A DNA stretch of 64,000 nucleotides from Liolophura sinensis (Eukaryota; Mollusca; Polyplacophora; Chitonida; Chitonidae). Where the stretch lies: assembly GCF_032854445.1 (NCBI RefSeq), contig NC_088299.1, positions 8,859,608 through 8,923,607 of the forward strand, written 5' to 3'. Numbering within the stretch: the stretch's first letter is position 1; every line of letters begins with the position of its first letter. The notes beneath the pieces are model-generated. The model did not search any database and was not told the DNA's origin. It saw only the letters and a program-made list of their open reading frames with translations. Below are positions 10,631 through 22,751 of this stretch, one piece after another. Position numbers and translations under genes: made by a program.

Positions 10631-11019
10631 AAAGCAGGGATCCTTGAAATTGGGTGTGAACACTATTACTCCAATGCAGTTACCTACCTTGTGATGAAAA
10701 ATCAGCCTTTTCAGTAGTTACCCAATGGTTACCCAATGGTTACCCAATAAAACGTCACATGAAACTCTTGGAATTATAATCAGTACAATAGGAGAGGAGC
10801 TTTTTAAGTATACTAAAACTAAAATGCGACTAAAGTAAAAAAAATGCTTTAGGTTTTCAGTGAAACGTACTTTAATTTAAGTTTTACTAAATCATGCATA
10901 ATCACTAACAGTTGTTGTTGGTTTGTCCACATTTGACTTGAAGAAGTCTGGACTATACAGTCTTCTACACGATGCTAATTGTGATAATATTCTCTCCTAG
11001 GTAGCAGTGGTCCGACAAA

Positions 11020-11290
11020 TGGTTCTTTATAGAGAAAAAGATTTTGAAAATAATTTTTGTAATGTGGGAACGTGGGACCAGTCTTTAGTGTATATTGCCT
11101 TTGTGTAACAATATTATAAATGATGATGTAACACATGTTTAATATATATCTTTGTACTAGAATCTGATCTCAGCCAACAAATGTGTTAAAGCTGGATTCT
11201 GATAATATTTACATTTTTAAATATATTCATAAATATTATCATAATTCAGATTAAATGCATGTGTTTTGCTATAAACAACAAAGGATCGCT
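11020..11290. mobile_element. foldback (inverted-repeat) element, copy 1
   Basis: It has arms meeting at a centre reading 'GATAATATTTACATTTTTAA' and then 'ATTCATAAATATTATCATAA'. The left arm contains TTGCCTTTGTGTAACAATAT and ACACATGTTTAATATATATC. The same series appears in the 14.1-14.5 kb copy. The right arm is shortened here. No coding capacity was seen. Confidence 0.7.
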
Positions 11291-11945
11291 TGTAGCTTAA
11301 TGGGAAATTCGCAGCTAAGGCCAACGTGCTCACAGTGACAGATCGTCTGCGAAATGACGGAAGGGAGTCCCCGGTATAAGTAATGTAACAGGTGTAGCCT
11401 ACGGTGGCTTATAGTGGCCATTTTCACCGCGCCTTTCGTGCCCCTCTCAACACTCCATACCCCCCCCCCCCTCCCCACCACCACTACCACACACACACAC
11501 ACTCCTTGTTTTGTCTCGCCTTCCGCGACCTCTGCGCCCCCGCGGAACACATATCAACGCCTTTCGCGTCCTCCACGTCTCCCTGTTAATTTCTGCACAT
11601 GCGTATCAGTCTGACAGTTTTCTGCACTGCTGAGTAAAAACACACTGACAGACGATTATTTGTTATTGTCTCTTTCTTTTAGCGAGGCGCCTATGTTCTG
11701 CTGTCTGTAAAATCAATCATGCCTTTAGTCAATGGCACGTAACAACAAAATCTCTACACATTGATATGTTGAATATCCTTATTATTGCAAAGAAATTGCA
11801 GTTAAAATACTTTTTCTAAACCATAAGGTTAACCTCCATTAGATCAGTTTCGACACCAAAAACTCATTGCCTCGGGTAATTATTCAAAAGCAAGTTGCAT
11901 GCTGGACAATGGGAGTGGAGAGAAATTTGTTTTACAATGGCTGCC

Positions 11946-12136
11946 AGCTCATGCTGGCGCTTCCTCTCCGGCCGACAGTTGCAAGGTCTTCAGCAACCTG
12001 CGGATGGTCGTGAGTTTCCCTTGGGCTCTGCCCGGTTTTCCTCCCACCATGATGCAAGCCGCAGTCGTATAAGTGAAATATTCTTGAGTATGGCGTAAAA
12101 CACCAAATAAATAAATAAATAAATAAATAAATAAAT
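11946..12136 (+). mobile_element. 5'-truncated SINE with 12 bp target-site duplication
   Basis: The copy starts inside the body (AGCTCATGCTGG) and ends in (AAAT)n. It is flanked by the direct repeat ACAATGGCTGCC at 11934-11945 and 12137-12148, so the truncation occurred at insertion, as expected for LINE-driven target-primed reverse transcription. Confidence 0.95.
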
Positions 12137-12261
12137 ACAATGGCTGCCTCAACAAGCGGTTAGAACAAAATCCGTGCAGCAGTACAACCTACACTTCTGT
12201 CTCTGCGAATAGACTACATCGCTTTAATGTCCCAAAATCCGTCTCTTAATCTATACTGCCG

Positions 12262-12324
12262 TGGCCGCCGTCGTGTAAGTGAAATATTCTTGAGTACAGC
12301 GTAAAACATTAATCAAATAAATAT
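12262..12324 (+). repeat. SINE tail fragment
   Basis: 3' end of the common SINE (GCCGCCGTCGTGTAAGTG to ATCAAATAAAT). A head-bearing minus-strand fragment follows 46 bp later. Confidence 0.85.
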
Positions 12325-12370
12325 ACTGCAGTGAGATCATATACTATAAGAGGTGAAATAAATTTCACTA

Positions 12371-12517
12371 TCGGCAGGTTGCTGGAAGACCTTCCCACGT
12401 ACGACCGGAGAGGAAGTCAGCATGAGCTGGATTTGAACTTACAGCGTCCGCATTGGTGAGAAACTCCTGGGTTATTACTCTGTACTAGCGCGCTAATCAA
12501 CTGAGCCACGTAGGACC
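12371..12517 (-). mobile_element. SINE head and body fragment, minus strand
   Basis: Read on the minus strand it runs from box A (GGCTCAGTTGATTAGCGCGC) through box B-like GTAAGTTCAAATCCAGC to CAGCAACCTGCCGA. The 3' half is missing. Confidence 0.9.
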
Positions 12518-12892
12518 TTAACTTTGATTTATTACAGTTATATTAGACTAAAGCATGTGAACAATTTCAAATATGGCAGTGTCAGTAACAGGGTTTACCG
12601 TTCAGTCGATAGCAGTTTAGGTAACTGGTGTCGCCCTGAGTCAAAACATGCTGAGCTTCGCCCAAAATCCAGTTTGCCACTGGTTTCTTAAAATAATTAT
12701 GACGTCACCCGAGGCAATGGGGTCTTGTTGTCAAAACCGAGGTCATGGACTTTAACATCATGAATTAGAAAAAGTGTTCTAACTTCATTATCCTTGCCAC
12801 GATATTGACCTGCAAACATATCAATGCGTAAAGCTCATGTTGTTACGTGTCACAAAACGTAAACGTCACTGACTAAAAGCAATGTTGGTAGT

Positions 12893-13146
12893 TTTTTTTT
12901 TTGATTGGTGTTTTCTCAAGAAATATTTCACTTATACGACGGCGGCCAGCATTATGGTGGGCGGAAACCGGGCAGAGCCTGGGGGAAACCCACGACCATC
13001 TTCAGGTTGCTGACAGACCTTCCCACATACGGCCGGAGAGAAAGCCAGCATGAGCTGGACTTGAACTCACAACGACCGCATTGGTGAGAGACTCCTGGGT
13101 CATTACGCTGCGCTAGCGCGCTAACCAACTGAGCCACGGAGGCCCC
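12893..13146 (-). mobile_element. full-length SINE, minus strand, with 14 bp target-site duplication
   Basis: Complete element flanked by GCAATGTTGGTAGT (12879-12892) and GCAATGTTGGCAGT (13147-13160), one mismatch. The tail here ends in T10 on the plus strand, that is poly-A, instead of the usual AAAT repeats. Confidence 0.95.
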
Positions 13147-13160
13147 GCAATGTTGGCAGT

Positions 13161-14139
13161 GAATATGACTGATTTTACACACAGCTGAATGTAGGTGACT
13201 CTCTGAAAGAAATGGACCGTAGTCAATGAACCCTGGGGCTTTATTTTGAAGCAAGGCAATCGGCAATGTGTTATTGTTGTTGATGAATATACTGGCTTCA
13301 GACAAGCTGGAGAACTGGAGTGGATGAAGCACTACAAGATATACAACACGTTGTACGGGGTAAGTGAACGATTAAAAGTATATGACCAGGTCCGGAAATG
13401 AGACGTCTTCCTGAAAGACGAACTAACACACTTCATTTCCCGCCTCCAGGATAGGCCTACATATTTGTGACCTGTAAAAGTGTTTGTACTACATTAAGTG
13501 TTTATGATATATTTGGTGCATTTAACTACACTGAAGATTATTTTACGATGATGAGACAAATACGTGGATGAACCAACCTCAGCTCTCCACGCAGTACTTG
13601 TAACGGAGTCTTTGCCTCAGATCTAGTTGTATCAAGTGAGAACCCAACAGAGTGGTTGGCCATTGAAATCGTTTAAAATAATAAATCAGTGCTGTTTATG
13701 TCCATAAATGCTTTATCAAGTTCTTTTAACATTTTGTTTCACGTGAGAAAAAGACAAACACTGCAAAAATGATTTTTCTCACATGTGTTGTCGTAACTTT
13801 AATTCTTTGTATCATTTATAAATCAAAAAATAATAAGCCTATTCTTTGTATAATGAAAACATACATGGTTTAATAGGTGGAATTCTGTCAGGTACGTATT
13901 GATGAGGATCCCGGAAGTACTGTTTCATTTTGAATATTGGTACTGGAATAATTGGGTATGCAAATTAGCAAATGGTAACTTCATATATGTTTTCATATAT
14001 GCTTTATATATGAAGTACAGAGGCATGCCATTCAAACCAGTGTGTAAGGAAGGAATTATTCTGAGCGGACACTGCTGTAGTATTTAGCAAAGGGGAAGAA
14101 AACATAATCAGATGAAAACGCGTGAAATCTTATTTGTAA
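13161..14139. other. intergenic, nothing recognised
   Basis: No gene, SINE body or terminal repeat was recognised. A short inverted motif occurs near 13.74-13.79 kb (TTTCACGTGAGAAAAA against TTTTTCTCACATGTG). Confidence 0.4.
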
Positions 14140-14545
14140 ATACGGTCTTTAATATATTTGTCAATTTTTATTTCAGAAGAAAAGGGTATTTTTGAATGGT
14201 GGGTTTTTGGGAACACAATTTGGTATATATATCGTCTTTGCGTAATAATTTCTAAATAAGAATGTGATGCATGTCTAATAAATTTATTTGAGAGTAAAAC
14301 ACACGGATTTATCCGAATTATGATAATATTTATGAATAGTTTAAAAATACAAATATTATCAAATTTCAGGTTGATCACATTTGTTAGAGGAAAAGACCAA
14401 ATTCTAGTGGAAATATATTTATTAAACATGTTTTACATACTCATTTACAACATTATTGCAAAAAGACAATATACCAAGAAGTGGCCTCAAATAACCACCA
14501 TGCAAAGAATATTTACAAGTGTCTTTTTCTCTTGAAAGAAAAATA
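14140..14545. mobile_element. foldback (inverted-repeat) element, copy 2
   Basis: Imperfect arms of roughly 190 bp face each other about the centre near 14.34 kb ('GATAATATTTATGAATAG' and 'TACAAATATTATCAAATTT'). The outer arms share TTTGCGTAATAATTTCTAAA with its partner around 14.44-14.47 kb. Non-coding and related to the copy at 11.0-11.3 kb. A MITE-like hairpin element is the likeliest class; no clear target duplication was seen. Confidence 0.7.
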
Positions 14546-15048
14546 AACAAAATGTTGAAGACCACACTTAGAACTAACTTTTCGCCCTCTTTCGCCTGAA
14601 ATTTATGTTTTCTCCACCTTTAACGAACACTTGTAATATCAAAACCCGAACACGGTATTATATACTATATCCGTGACACTCAACACTGTGGCATGGACTG
14701 CGATTGGTTCAACGGTAAAATCCACGTGATTGTTCACTTTACCAACAGTCTGTTACCATGGAGGCCCAAAATCTAGTTTCTGGAAATTAAGGTATCTGAA
14801 AGAATGCAAATAGAAAAATGGCGAATAGAACACAGTCAAACCTATGGGTTTTGGCGGGTTTTACAGCACTTCTCTGCTTTTCAGAGGAAAATTAATTCGT
14901 ATGGCATACTTTACAAGTGTGAGATTTTCAAAGTTCTTGATTTCATTGAATAAATGTTCAATATGCACGATTAGGAAAGTTGATACGAAGAATTTTGATG
15001 GTATTTTGGTGATTTGTGTTGAACGTTGTTTCGGGTCCTGCGGTTATT

Positions 15049-15294
15049 TATTTACTTATTTATTTGATTGGTGTTTTACGCCGTACTCAAGAATATTTCA
15101 CTTATACGACGGCGGCCAGCATTATGGTGGGAGGAAACCGGGCAGAGCCCGGGGGAAACCCACGACCATCCGCAGGTTGCTGCCAGACCTTCCCACTTAC
15201 GGCCGGAGAGGAACTCACAGCGACCGCATTGGTGAGAGGCTTCTGGGTCATTACGCTGCGCTAGCGCGCTAACCGACTGAGCCACGAAGGCCCC
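15049..15294 (-). mobile_element. full-length SINE, minus strand, with 12 bp target-site duplication
   Basis: Flanked by CCTGCGGTTATT at 15037-15048 and 15295-15306. There is a small deletion around 15.21 kb, where the family normally reads GAAGCCAGCATGAGCTGG. Confidence 0.95.
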
Positions 15295-15306
15295 CCTGCG
15301 GTTATT

Positions 15307-17054
15307 GATTGACATACAAATATCCTGGTATCGGTTGGTATACGAATGTTTTGACGCCTAGATTTGTCAAGAAGGTAGAGTACGGCAAAATAGTGTGTGT
15401 GTATTGAGACACTTTCTACAATGTACCAAAATGTCAATCTGACCCTGTTTACTCCATCCATAAAGCTGACAAAAGTGAAATATCCGCAAGCGAGACAAAG
15501 ACCACCGATCAGATAAACAGCATTGTTGTATATATGCATGATATCACGTCTCATATATCGTGTGGCTGTGCGAGAAGGTTAGAGCGTGCCGGAAAGAAAA
15601 GAACGATCCCTAGGAGGCGTGATCTAGGGATAAGCGAACATTAACCTACTTGACTGGAGACGGAATCAGGGGGTGAGGATATAAAACCATACAGATGTGC
15701 ATTTTGATTGGTTGACTAAAAATGAAATCAAAATAACAGCATGATATCTAAAATGGTGCCAAAGAACAGCAAGAAGATCCCCCCTACCCCCTAAACAAAA
15801 CAACAAAATCAACACTAGAATAAGTCGATTGTGGCGGTGTTGAAATGTGTCGAGATGAAAATCCACATGGCATTTTCCAATAGCATCTGAATGAATTTAT
15901 TTCTGTCACATCTTGCCTTTGCCTGGTGTTCGCGTGTTAAGAAGTTCAACTCCTACTCCACCAACCTGCAAAATGACTATTGAAAAGTTATACTTTTGTG
16001 TGAAAGATTCGGCGACAAGGTAGCGTTTATGAATCAAATGACACCAAGATTAAAAAGCGTTTTTGAAAAGAGTTGCATATCGGTTATAAGAAGCTTAAAG
16101 AAATTTAGCTTTTTGGAAACCGGATAAAGCTGATATTTTTTACTGGAGGCTGACCTCATGACTCCATGCCGTCACAAATGACAGCCATGATGGCTAAGCC
16201 CGCAGTGTCCAAATGCTAGGAGTAAAGTTGGGAAAACATTTACAGTTCTCAGGGACTCAAATTAAGAAAACACGTCTGAGTAAACAGTGGTTACACAACA
16301 TTCAGACACAGGTAGTGATGACATGACGACATAATTTTGACGGCCTATTGCATTGAGTGAGTTTATTTGTCCGGCAGAATTTAGTCTTTTTTCTTATGAT
16401 ATATACACATAAAAACTTATGGTCTCAGAGATTTTATTTGAATTCGTAGTAACTTTTAGCGAGTTACAGCAAAAGTTCTTGAGTTTACCTTTAAACTCTT
16501 TATTACAAAAAAAAAGATTAATCCGGACGTGGATGCATGACACAATTCATACCTGTAAAGTACGTACATATGGGCCTATATTATATTTACTTATTTGCTG
16601 TTGACTGCCATAATCAAAAATCTTTTGCTCAAGAGATGGCGATCGTTTTTTTTCATTGATTGATACGGCAGTGACCAGAATTGAACAGACCAGAGTTTGG
16701 CAAGTTATACTTACGGTTTGTCACCATAATATATAAGTGACAAAGTCTTGAGTAATAATTGACCTCCTTGCATAAGTGACCAATTCTAGAGTATGGCGTT
16801 AAGCAAAAATGTCATAAATATTTAAATAAATAAAACAATAATCAAATCAGTCAAAGCTATAGGTAGGGAGCGTTATGGACGTTCCGCCCAGTTATCTCAA
16901 ATGACTATGGGCGTCAAACCTTCTTGACTTCACAGCGAGGAAACCTGCGAGCTTTATCGTCGAGTTTGCTCCTACAATGATTTGCTACATGCCATAGCTT
17001 GAAACCAGTCTTTGTCAACGTTTACCAAATTGTTTAAATGTACTAATATTTTTA
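15307..17054. other. intergenic, one SINE tail relic
   Basis: No gene was recognised. At 16771-16835 a worn plus-strand SINE tail is visible (ATAAGTGACCAATTCTAGAG, TATGGCGTTAAGCA, then AAAT units). Confidence 0.45.
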
Positions 17055-17360
17055 AAAACGAATAGCACAGAGAGTAAGACAGAGCACTGGCGACGGTGTT
17101 ATAGCTGGAAAATGGTCACACGTTACCGATGAAACACGACCTCTTGTTAATTTATTTCAGACAGGGTTTTATTCTGACTGTTCATGTAAATGCATAAATG
17201 GTAACAATTTGCGCCCTCTTCCCCCTTACTAGAACCATGGCAAGATGAATTAGGTAAAAAATATAGTGATATTAATTACAATTTTTTAGACCTTACTAAA
17301 TTCGTTTCGAATTACTCAAAATGTCATCACATTTAACATACAATCACATCAAAGCTTATG
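17055..17360 (+). repeat. unassigned dispersed repeat, copy B
   Basis: Near-complete copy. It runs from 'ATAGCACAGAGAGTAA' through 'GTCACACGTTACCGATGAAA', 'GGGTTTTATTCTGACTG', 'TTCATGTAAATGCATAAA' and 'GAATTAGGTAAAAAAT' to 'CATTTAACATACAATCACAT'. Confidence 0.8.
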
Positions 17361-17469
17361 AACTTTACGGTATATCACACCACTGTCAAACAAGATTACA
17401 CACCGAGTATATAATATTATGATCGCACAAAGTGGTTTGCTAGGTCAAATTGTCTGCCAGATAGGACAA

Positions 17470-17716
17470 GCAGGGGCCTCCATGGCCGAGTGTTTAGCGT
17501 GCCACCTCGGCGCACTAACCCCACAGCCTCTCATCAAAGCGATCGTTGTGAGTTCAAGTCCAGCTCATGTTGGCTTCCTCTCCGGCTGTACATAGGAAGG
17601 TTTATCAGCAACCTATGGATGGTCGTGGGTTTCCCCAGGGCTCTACCCGGTTTCCTCCCGCTGACTGCCGTTATATCAATGAAATCAAATAAATAAACAA
17701 ACAAACAAATAAATAA
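17470..17716 (+). mobile_element. full-length SINE with 9 bp target-site duplication
   Basis: Flanked by ATAGGACAA at 17461-17469 and 17717-17725. The copy is diverged in the head and lacks most of the usual tail between GCCGTTATATC and ATCAAATAAAT. Confidence 0.9.
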
Positions 17717-18110
17717 ATAGGACAATGATATTCCCACTTTCACTGTTCGTGGTCTCGGTGATAGTAAGCTGTCCATGACGCTCGTCTGTCCGTATGAGCA
17801 GTCAAAAGTGGGTCGAAGATCACCTGTCTTTCACCAATATCTGTACGTCACACATGGGGAAAGTTCTTTAGTAACTTGCCAAAGAGCGGTGGTTTAGCCA
17901 GAACAGTCGTACAGGTATTCCCGCTACCCTCAAAAGTGGCTGCCATCATCTATATGAAAAATTCGTTTGAGTAAGCAAAAATCTGAATAACCATGATGAA
18001 TTCTCGTCAAATAATGTACGGGACCTGCGTCGTGAGATTTTGAACTTCCGATCAATTCGTTGAAATAAAAGCTCAGAAACAAGTTTCAACACACCTTCAA
18101 CAGAAATAGT

Positions 18111-18560
18111 TTATTCCTTGAATTGCGTTGTTTTTTTTAGAAATCTGATGAAATGTACATATAACAGTGGATATACCTTCTTGATTTCCAGCACAAGAAG
18201 TTTAAGTTTCCAGTAAATGCGTCTATGACATTCAACGGCACTAAATCTCTGTACCGTACGTAATTTCCTTGTTGCGGTTGTAACAAAATCTATATCGGCG
18301 AGGCAGGCGATACATGAGGGAATATGGGTCGAGTAGACATTCCACAGCTCCAATTTCTTAAACCCTATCAAGAGAACAGAAATAAAGTGCCAAGGGAACA
18401 CGGTGGCCCCCTATATAAACGCCTTACACCCAACTTACAGGCCTATCCATAACCAATTTGAATTCTTGTTTACTCTATTCGCATGTGCAACTATTCGTTT
18501 GCATTGTTTAATGTGATTACAGCATGATACAGCATTTTGAGTAATTCTAGACCAGTGACG
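18111..18560. other. intergenic, nothing recognised
   Basis: No homology recognised and no supported coding frame. Confidence 0.4.
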
Positions 18561-18634
18561 TCTAATAAATTTCAATTAGCATCACTGGATTTTCAAGACA
18601 TGGTTCAAGGGTGCGTGTAAGTGGTTACTTTTTA

Positions 18635-18785
18635 AGCATTTGTATGAACAGTTAGAATAAATCCCAAACTAGGGTAAATTTACAAGAGGCCATATTTCAC
18701 CGGTTACCTGTGACCATTTGCCAGATACCACACTGTTATCACTGCTCTGATTTTACTCTCTCTGCTGTACATCTGTAATTATGTA
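18635..18785 (-). repeat. unassigned dispersed repeat, copy C
   Basis: Minus-strand copy of the family: on the plus strand 'ATGAACAGTTAGAATAAA' is followed by 'TTTACAAGAGGCCATATTTC', 'CCATTTGCCAGAT' and 'TTTACTCTCTCTGCTGTAC'. Only the 5' half of the family consensus is present. Confidence 0.75.
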
Positions 18786-18978
18786 TGATTGGACTATCAG
18801 TCGTTTACAGAAAGAAGACAATGAATATACTCAAGAATATTTCAGTCACACTCTGACGTCCGAATTCAGAAATAACTGATCCAGTATTAAGACTCACTCA
18901 AAGTTTAACTGGGGTAGACCCAGACTCGACACAGTCTATGAGTACAATGTTTGTGTATATCACGTACAAGTATTTACT

Positions 18979-19308
18979 TGATTTATTCATTCGATTGGTA
19001 TTTTACGCTGTACTCAAGAATATTTCACTTCTATGACGGCGGCCAGCATTATGGTGGGAGGAAATCGGGCTGAGCCCGGGGGAATCCGACGACCATCCGC
19101 CGACCTTCCAAGAACTGCCGGAGAGGAAGCCAGCATTATGGTGGGAGGAAATCGGGCTCGGGAAGCCCACGACCATCTGCCGATCTTCCAAGAACGGCCG
19201 GAGAGGAAGACAGCATGAGCAGGACTAAAACTCACAGCCACCGCATTGGTGGGAAACTCCTGGTTCACTGAGTCGCATTGCCGTTCTCACCCCCTCGACC
19301 ACGGAGGC
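18979..19308 (-). mobile_element. SINE with internal tandem duplication, minus strand
   Basis: Common-family SINE in which the core is doubled: 19042-19128 and 19129-19208 both run from GCCAGCATTATGGTGGGAGG to GCCGGAGAGGAA. The element is therefore about 80 bp longer than its relatives. The duplication junction lies at the repeated motif GGAAGCCAGCAT or similar. Confidence 0.9.
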
Positions 19309-19631
19309 ATGGAGATTCAATCTATGCATGACAATGTGTCTTTAGAAATATTGCTTTAGGTTGTTACTTCCTGCGACCAAGTACGTGTTAACGACGTTTA
19401 TCATACTGTTCCAGGAAACTGGGTAAAGAAAATAGCTCTTGTTATATATTATAGCAATCTTAGCTTCCACAGATCATCGGGCCACGTTTTATTTTCGTTG
19501 AATTCCGTTGAATTACTAACAAACGAAAAATGAGCAATATTTCTTCCTTCTTCATATAGACTGAGTAAACGCTTACAGAACAGATACAGAACACAATGGG
19601 AAAATGATTACAGTAAATAATGTATTAAACG

Positions 19632-19725
19632 ATTTATTTATGTATTCATTAATTAATTTGACTAATGTTTAACACCGTGCTCAATAATCTTTTACTTGTG
19701 TAACGGCGGTCAGAATTATGAGCGG
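19632..19725 (-). repeat. old SINE tail relic, minus strand
   Basis: Diverged tail: ATTTATGTATTCATTAATT, then CACCGTGCTCAATAATCTTT, then AACGGCGGTCAGAATTATG. More substitutions than the other copies. Confidence 0.75.
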
Positions 19726-20116
19726 AGAAAAGGGAGTCAAATCGCATATAATTTGTCTTCCTTTTATGTATCTAAAACGTCAAAATTTATAAATAACCAT
19801 TTCATTCTTTGATAACATTATTTCTGTTTTATCCCGTCGGCGTCTGATTGTACTAAACAGTTCCTGGGCCGTTTTCACAAAGCTGGTTTTGACGAAAGTC
19901 AACATTTTAAATCTGATTTTAAAGCTTATAAATCTGTGGACCTTAGGGCATTAAAATGGGTAGGTCTAGCAAGTGTTCATTTAAGACAAAGCCTTCGTAA
20001 TTTCAACCTTCTGAACCAAACGCTATGCCCAGTAATTTGAACTTTCAAAGTTTGACTTAAGCAAAAAAATCGCTTCTTGGACTCAGCCCCTATGCATTGA
20101 ACCTCACCGTACTACC

Positions 20117-20165
20117 TAACTACAAGATGATGCTGAAGACACCAGACTTGAGACTTATGCCATAT
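20117..20165 (-). repeat. fragment of a third SINE body type
   Basis: 'GATGCTGAAGACACCAGACT' matches the body of the chimeric SINE at 29.4-29.65 kb (ATGCCGAAGACACCAGACAT). Short and worn. Confidence 0.5.
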
Positions 20166-20197
20166 ATATCTGATTTTTATTAATTTAAAAGATAACT

Positions 20198-20370
20198 GAT
20201 ACGGCCTACTGAAGAATATGTCGCTTATACGACGGCGGCCAACATTAAGGAAACTGAGGCAAAATTCGGGGGAAACACATGACCATCTGCAGGTTTCACA
20301 TGACCATCTGCAGATGTTCCCACGTACGACCAGGGAGGTAGCCTACATGAGCTGGATTCCTGACTCACCC
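20198..20370 (-). mobile_element. SINE fragment, minus strand
   Basis: Common SINE body from GAAGAATATGTCGCTTATAC to the box B region. 'CATGACCATCTGCAG' is repeated at a spacing of 21 bp, a small internal duplication. Confidence 0.85.
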
Positions 20371-20650
20371 TTTAACAGGGAACATGTCTTAACTGAGGTA
20401 AATCAGATCAAAGAAGTGTTGCCATTGAGCCTAAAACGACATTCAACTCAATGATGATGTGAGTGCCAGTAACGATATGTGATAAAGGCTTTGGTATATT
20501 CGACCTGGTACTGGGTAGAATTTATCTATATAGTATTTCTCACGCCGTATTCAAGCACGTTTGACAGACACAAAACTGGCTTTTCGAAAACAAAAAAAGA
20601 AGACAGTAACAACGTGTGATTATACTAATCTTTCATTTATTTGCATATTT

Positions 20651-20764
<114 letters not shown>

Positions 20765-21092
20765 CAAAAATACAGTTTAGAATCCCAAATATAACAATGA
20801 TATCATGTAGATATAACATACCAAAAATATACATATTATCAAATAGTCTGATTTCGCAGATTTGAACAATAAAACTTTTAAACTTGTCAGAACTATATAT
20901 TATATGTGGACAATGTGAATGATTGTATGAAAACAGAAATCTACAAGAGCTGATGATGCTGTTGTAACATATATACTCAATGACAGTTTTAAACCGCTGA
21001 TTAGGAAGCTGTTCAACTCATGCAGCTTTCTGTGCTACATATTATAAAAGATTATAGGATTGCGCACGGTGAAAAGTTAACTGATAATGTTA

Positions 21093-21220
21093 GATTGATT
21101 GGGGTTTATAGCCGTACTGGAATATTTAACTAACACGACGGCCAGCAGGTTTATTGGCGAAGGAAACCACCCCGAGACTAAAGGAAACCACCCCGAGGCT
21201 AGAGGAAACCACAGTCCCTC
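21093..21220 (-). mobile_element. diverged SINE fragment with local triplication
   Basis: Starts as a common SINE tail (TTGATTGGGGTTTATAGCCG, ACGACGGCCAGCAG), then repeats a GGAAACCACCCCGAG-type unit of about 19 bp three times. Confidence 0.65.
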
Positions 21221-21639
21221 ACCAGGTACCCGCGGCCTATCCAGCGAGGTGTTCGACGTGCAAACTTCGACGTGGGAGCGAACATCCGATAAGTTGTAGA
21301 GAGAATAATCCCCCAAAATAAAACTGGAGATCCCATGGTCCATTATCACTAACCGAGATCCACGCTCTTTAAAAGAATATCATATAACAGTTTTCCAGTG
21401 AATTCAAAACAAGTTTAGGGTCACCAAGGTCCCACACTGAAAGACCTTAGGCTTGTAATTAGATCACGTGAGAGATTAGAGCTTGAAATACAACCCAGGG
21501 TCCGCCCTTTGTGACGGATAAGGATTTGTGCCAGCACTGGTACAACAGATGTCGGCCTTGCATACTTGTAACAAGTAGACATCCGCTGTACAGGACCGCC
21601 ACTTCTTCCTGGACATCTGACAATGAATATTCATTGGCT

Positions 21640-21990
21640 AAGAGAATTAGGTCACGTGTTAAGTTCTGGGAAAGCTGACATGGTATGGATGATCTCGTGA
21701 GAGTACATACACATAACGACAATGACGTGACCAATCTGAAATGGTACTGATGATGTCTTGAGATCACACATAACGACAATGAAACCACCAGACATGATGA
21801 TCACGTGAAAACCACACACGCACAGCGATAGTGACGTCACAAAACTGACATGACCTCTCAGGAGGCATAACGACAATGATATCACAAATCTGACATGATA
21901 CTGATGTAGTTTGGTTCCCTGGCGTATTCGGCGTAAGTTGAATGTGAAGCTATTAGCGCCATCTAACGTCAGGCGGAGGGACAACGACAA
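21640..21990. repeat. diverged minisatellite, ~45-57 bp unit, with CRE-like cores
   Basis: Four or five loose units share CATAACGACAATGA, then a GTCAC/GTGACC variant, then CTGACATGGTACTGATGAT. One unit holds the palindrome GTGACGTCAC (about 21831), and others carry GACGTGACC or ATCACGTG. Whether any protein binds here cannot be told from sequence. Confidence 0.65.
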
Positions 21991-22751
21991 TAACGTGCAC
22001 AAACGTGCACGCAAAACGTCACAAAACAATAGTTCTTCGTCAAAGCAAACATTTAGTATAAGTATATAATATAGTATAATATTATACACATTTATATATT
22101 CATAAATAACAGGCAGTTTAAAGCCTATTATATTTCATGAAAAATACACAACTATTGTCTACATGATACAGGTGATAGTCACAGATCTCGCCTCTGTAGT
22201 CTAGTCAGACTCACATTTCGTTGCGTCAAATTTTAAGTTTTACATGGCTAACTTTTCATGTACTTTCTCGTGCTAAGATGATTTACAATATATTATATCA
22301 TACCCAGTTTAAAAGGACAACATCAATGTTGGTATATACAGAAAGCGCTAACCTAAAATTCTTCGACCCACAGCATGAAAGAATAGCAATTTAATCCGCA
22401 CTGTACTGAAATGCTAAAGGCTTGAGAATGTGAAAAGACCTATAAATAGGAGCGACACGACGACAGCTGCCATCATATCGTCGACAGTTTTAAATGTTGA
22501 CACACTTCCACAGTACAAACCAGATGTACACGTAATACAAAACGCCCGCATAGAATGTATGTAATGCATATCATAGATTCATAGCAGGGCCAGGTGGGGC
22601 ATTCATGTTGTCTAGCGTAGGACTTTACTTACATTAGAACAGACCTATGTGAAGTACCCATATATGCACAGTAACGGGTTCACGTAAAGCCTCAGGCGAC
22701 TGTACTATAGTACAGAAGTTCGTCGGGTAATTTTTCGTGTTTTTTTTTTGC

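Noticed and set aside
12371-13146. SINE heads as tRNA genes
   Set aside because: Box A and box B are present, but no acceptor stem closes and the anticodon arm cannot form, so they are SINE heads only.
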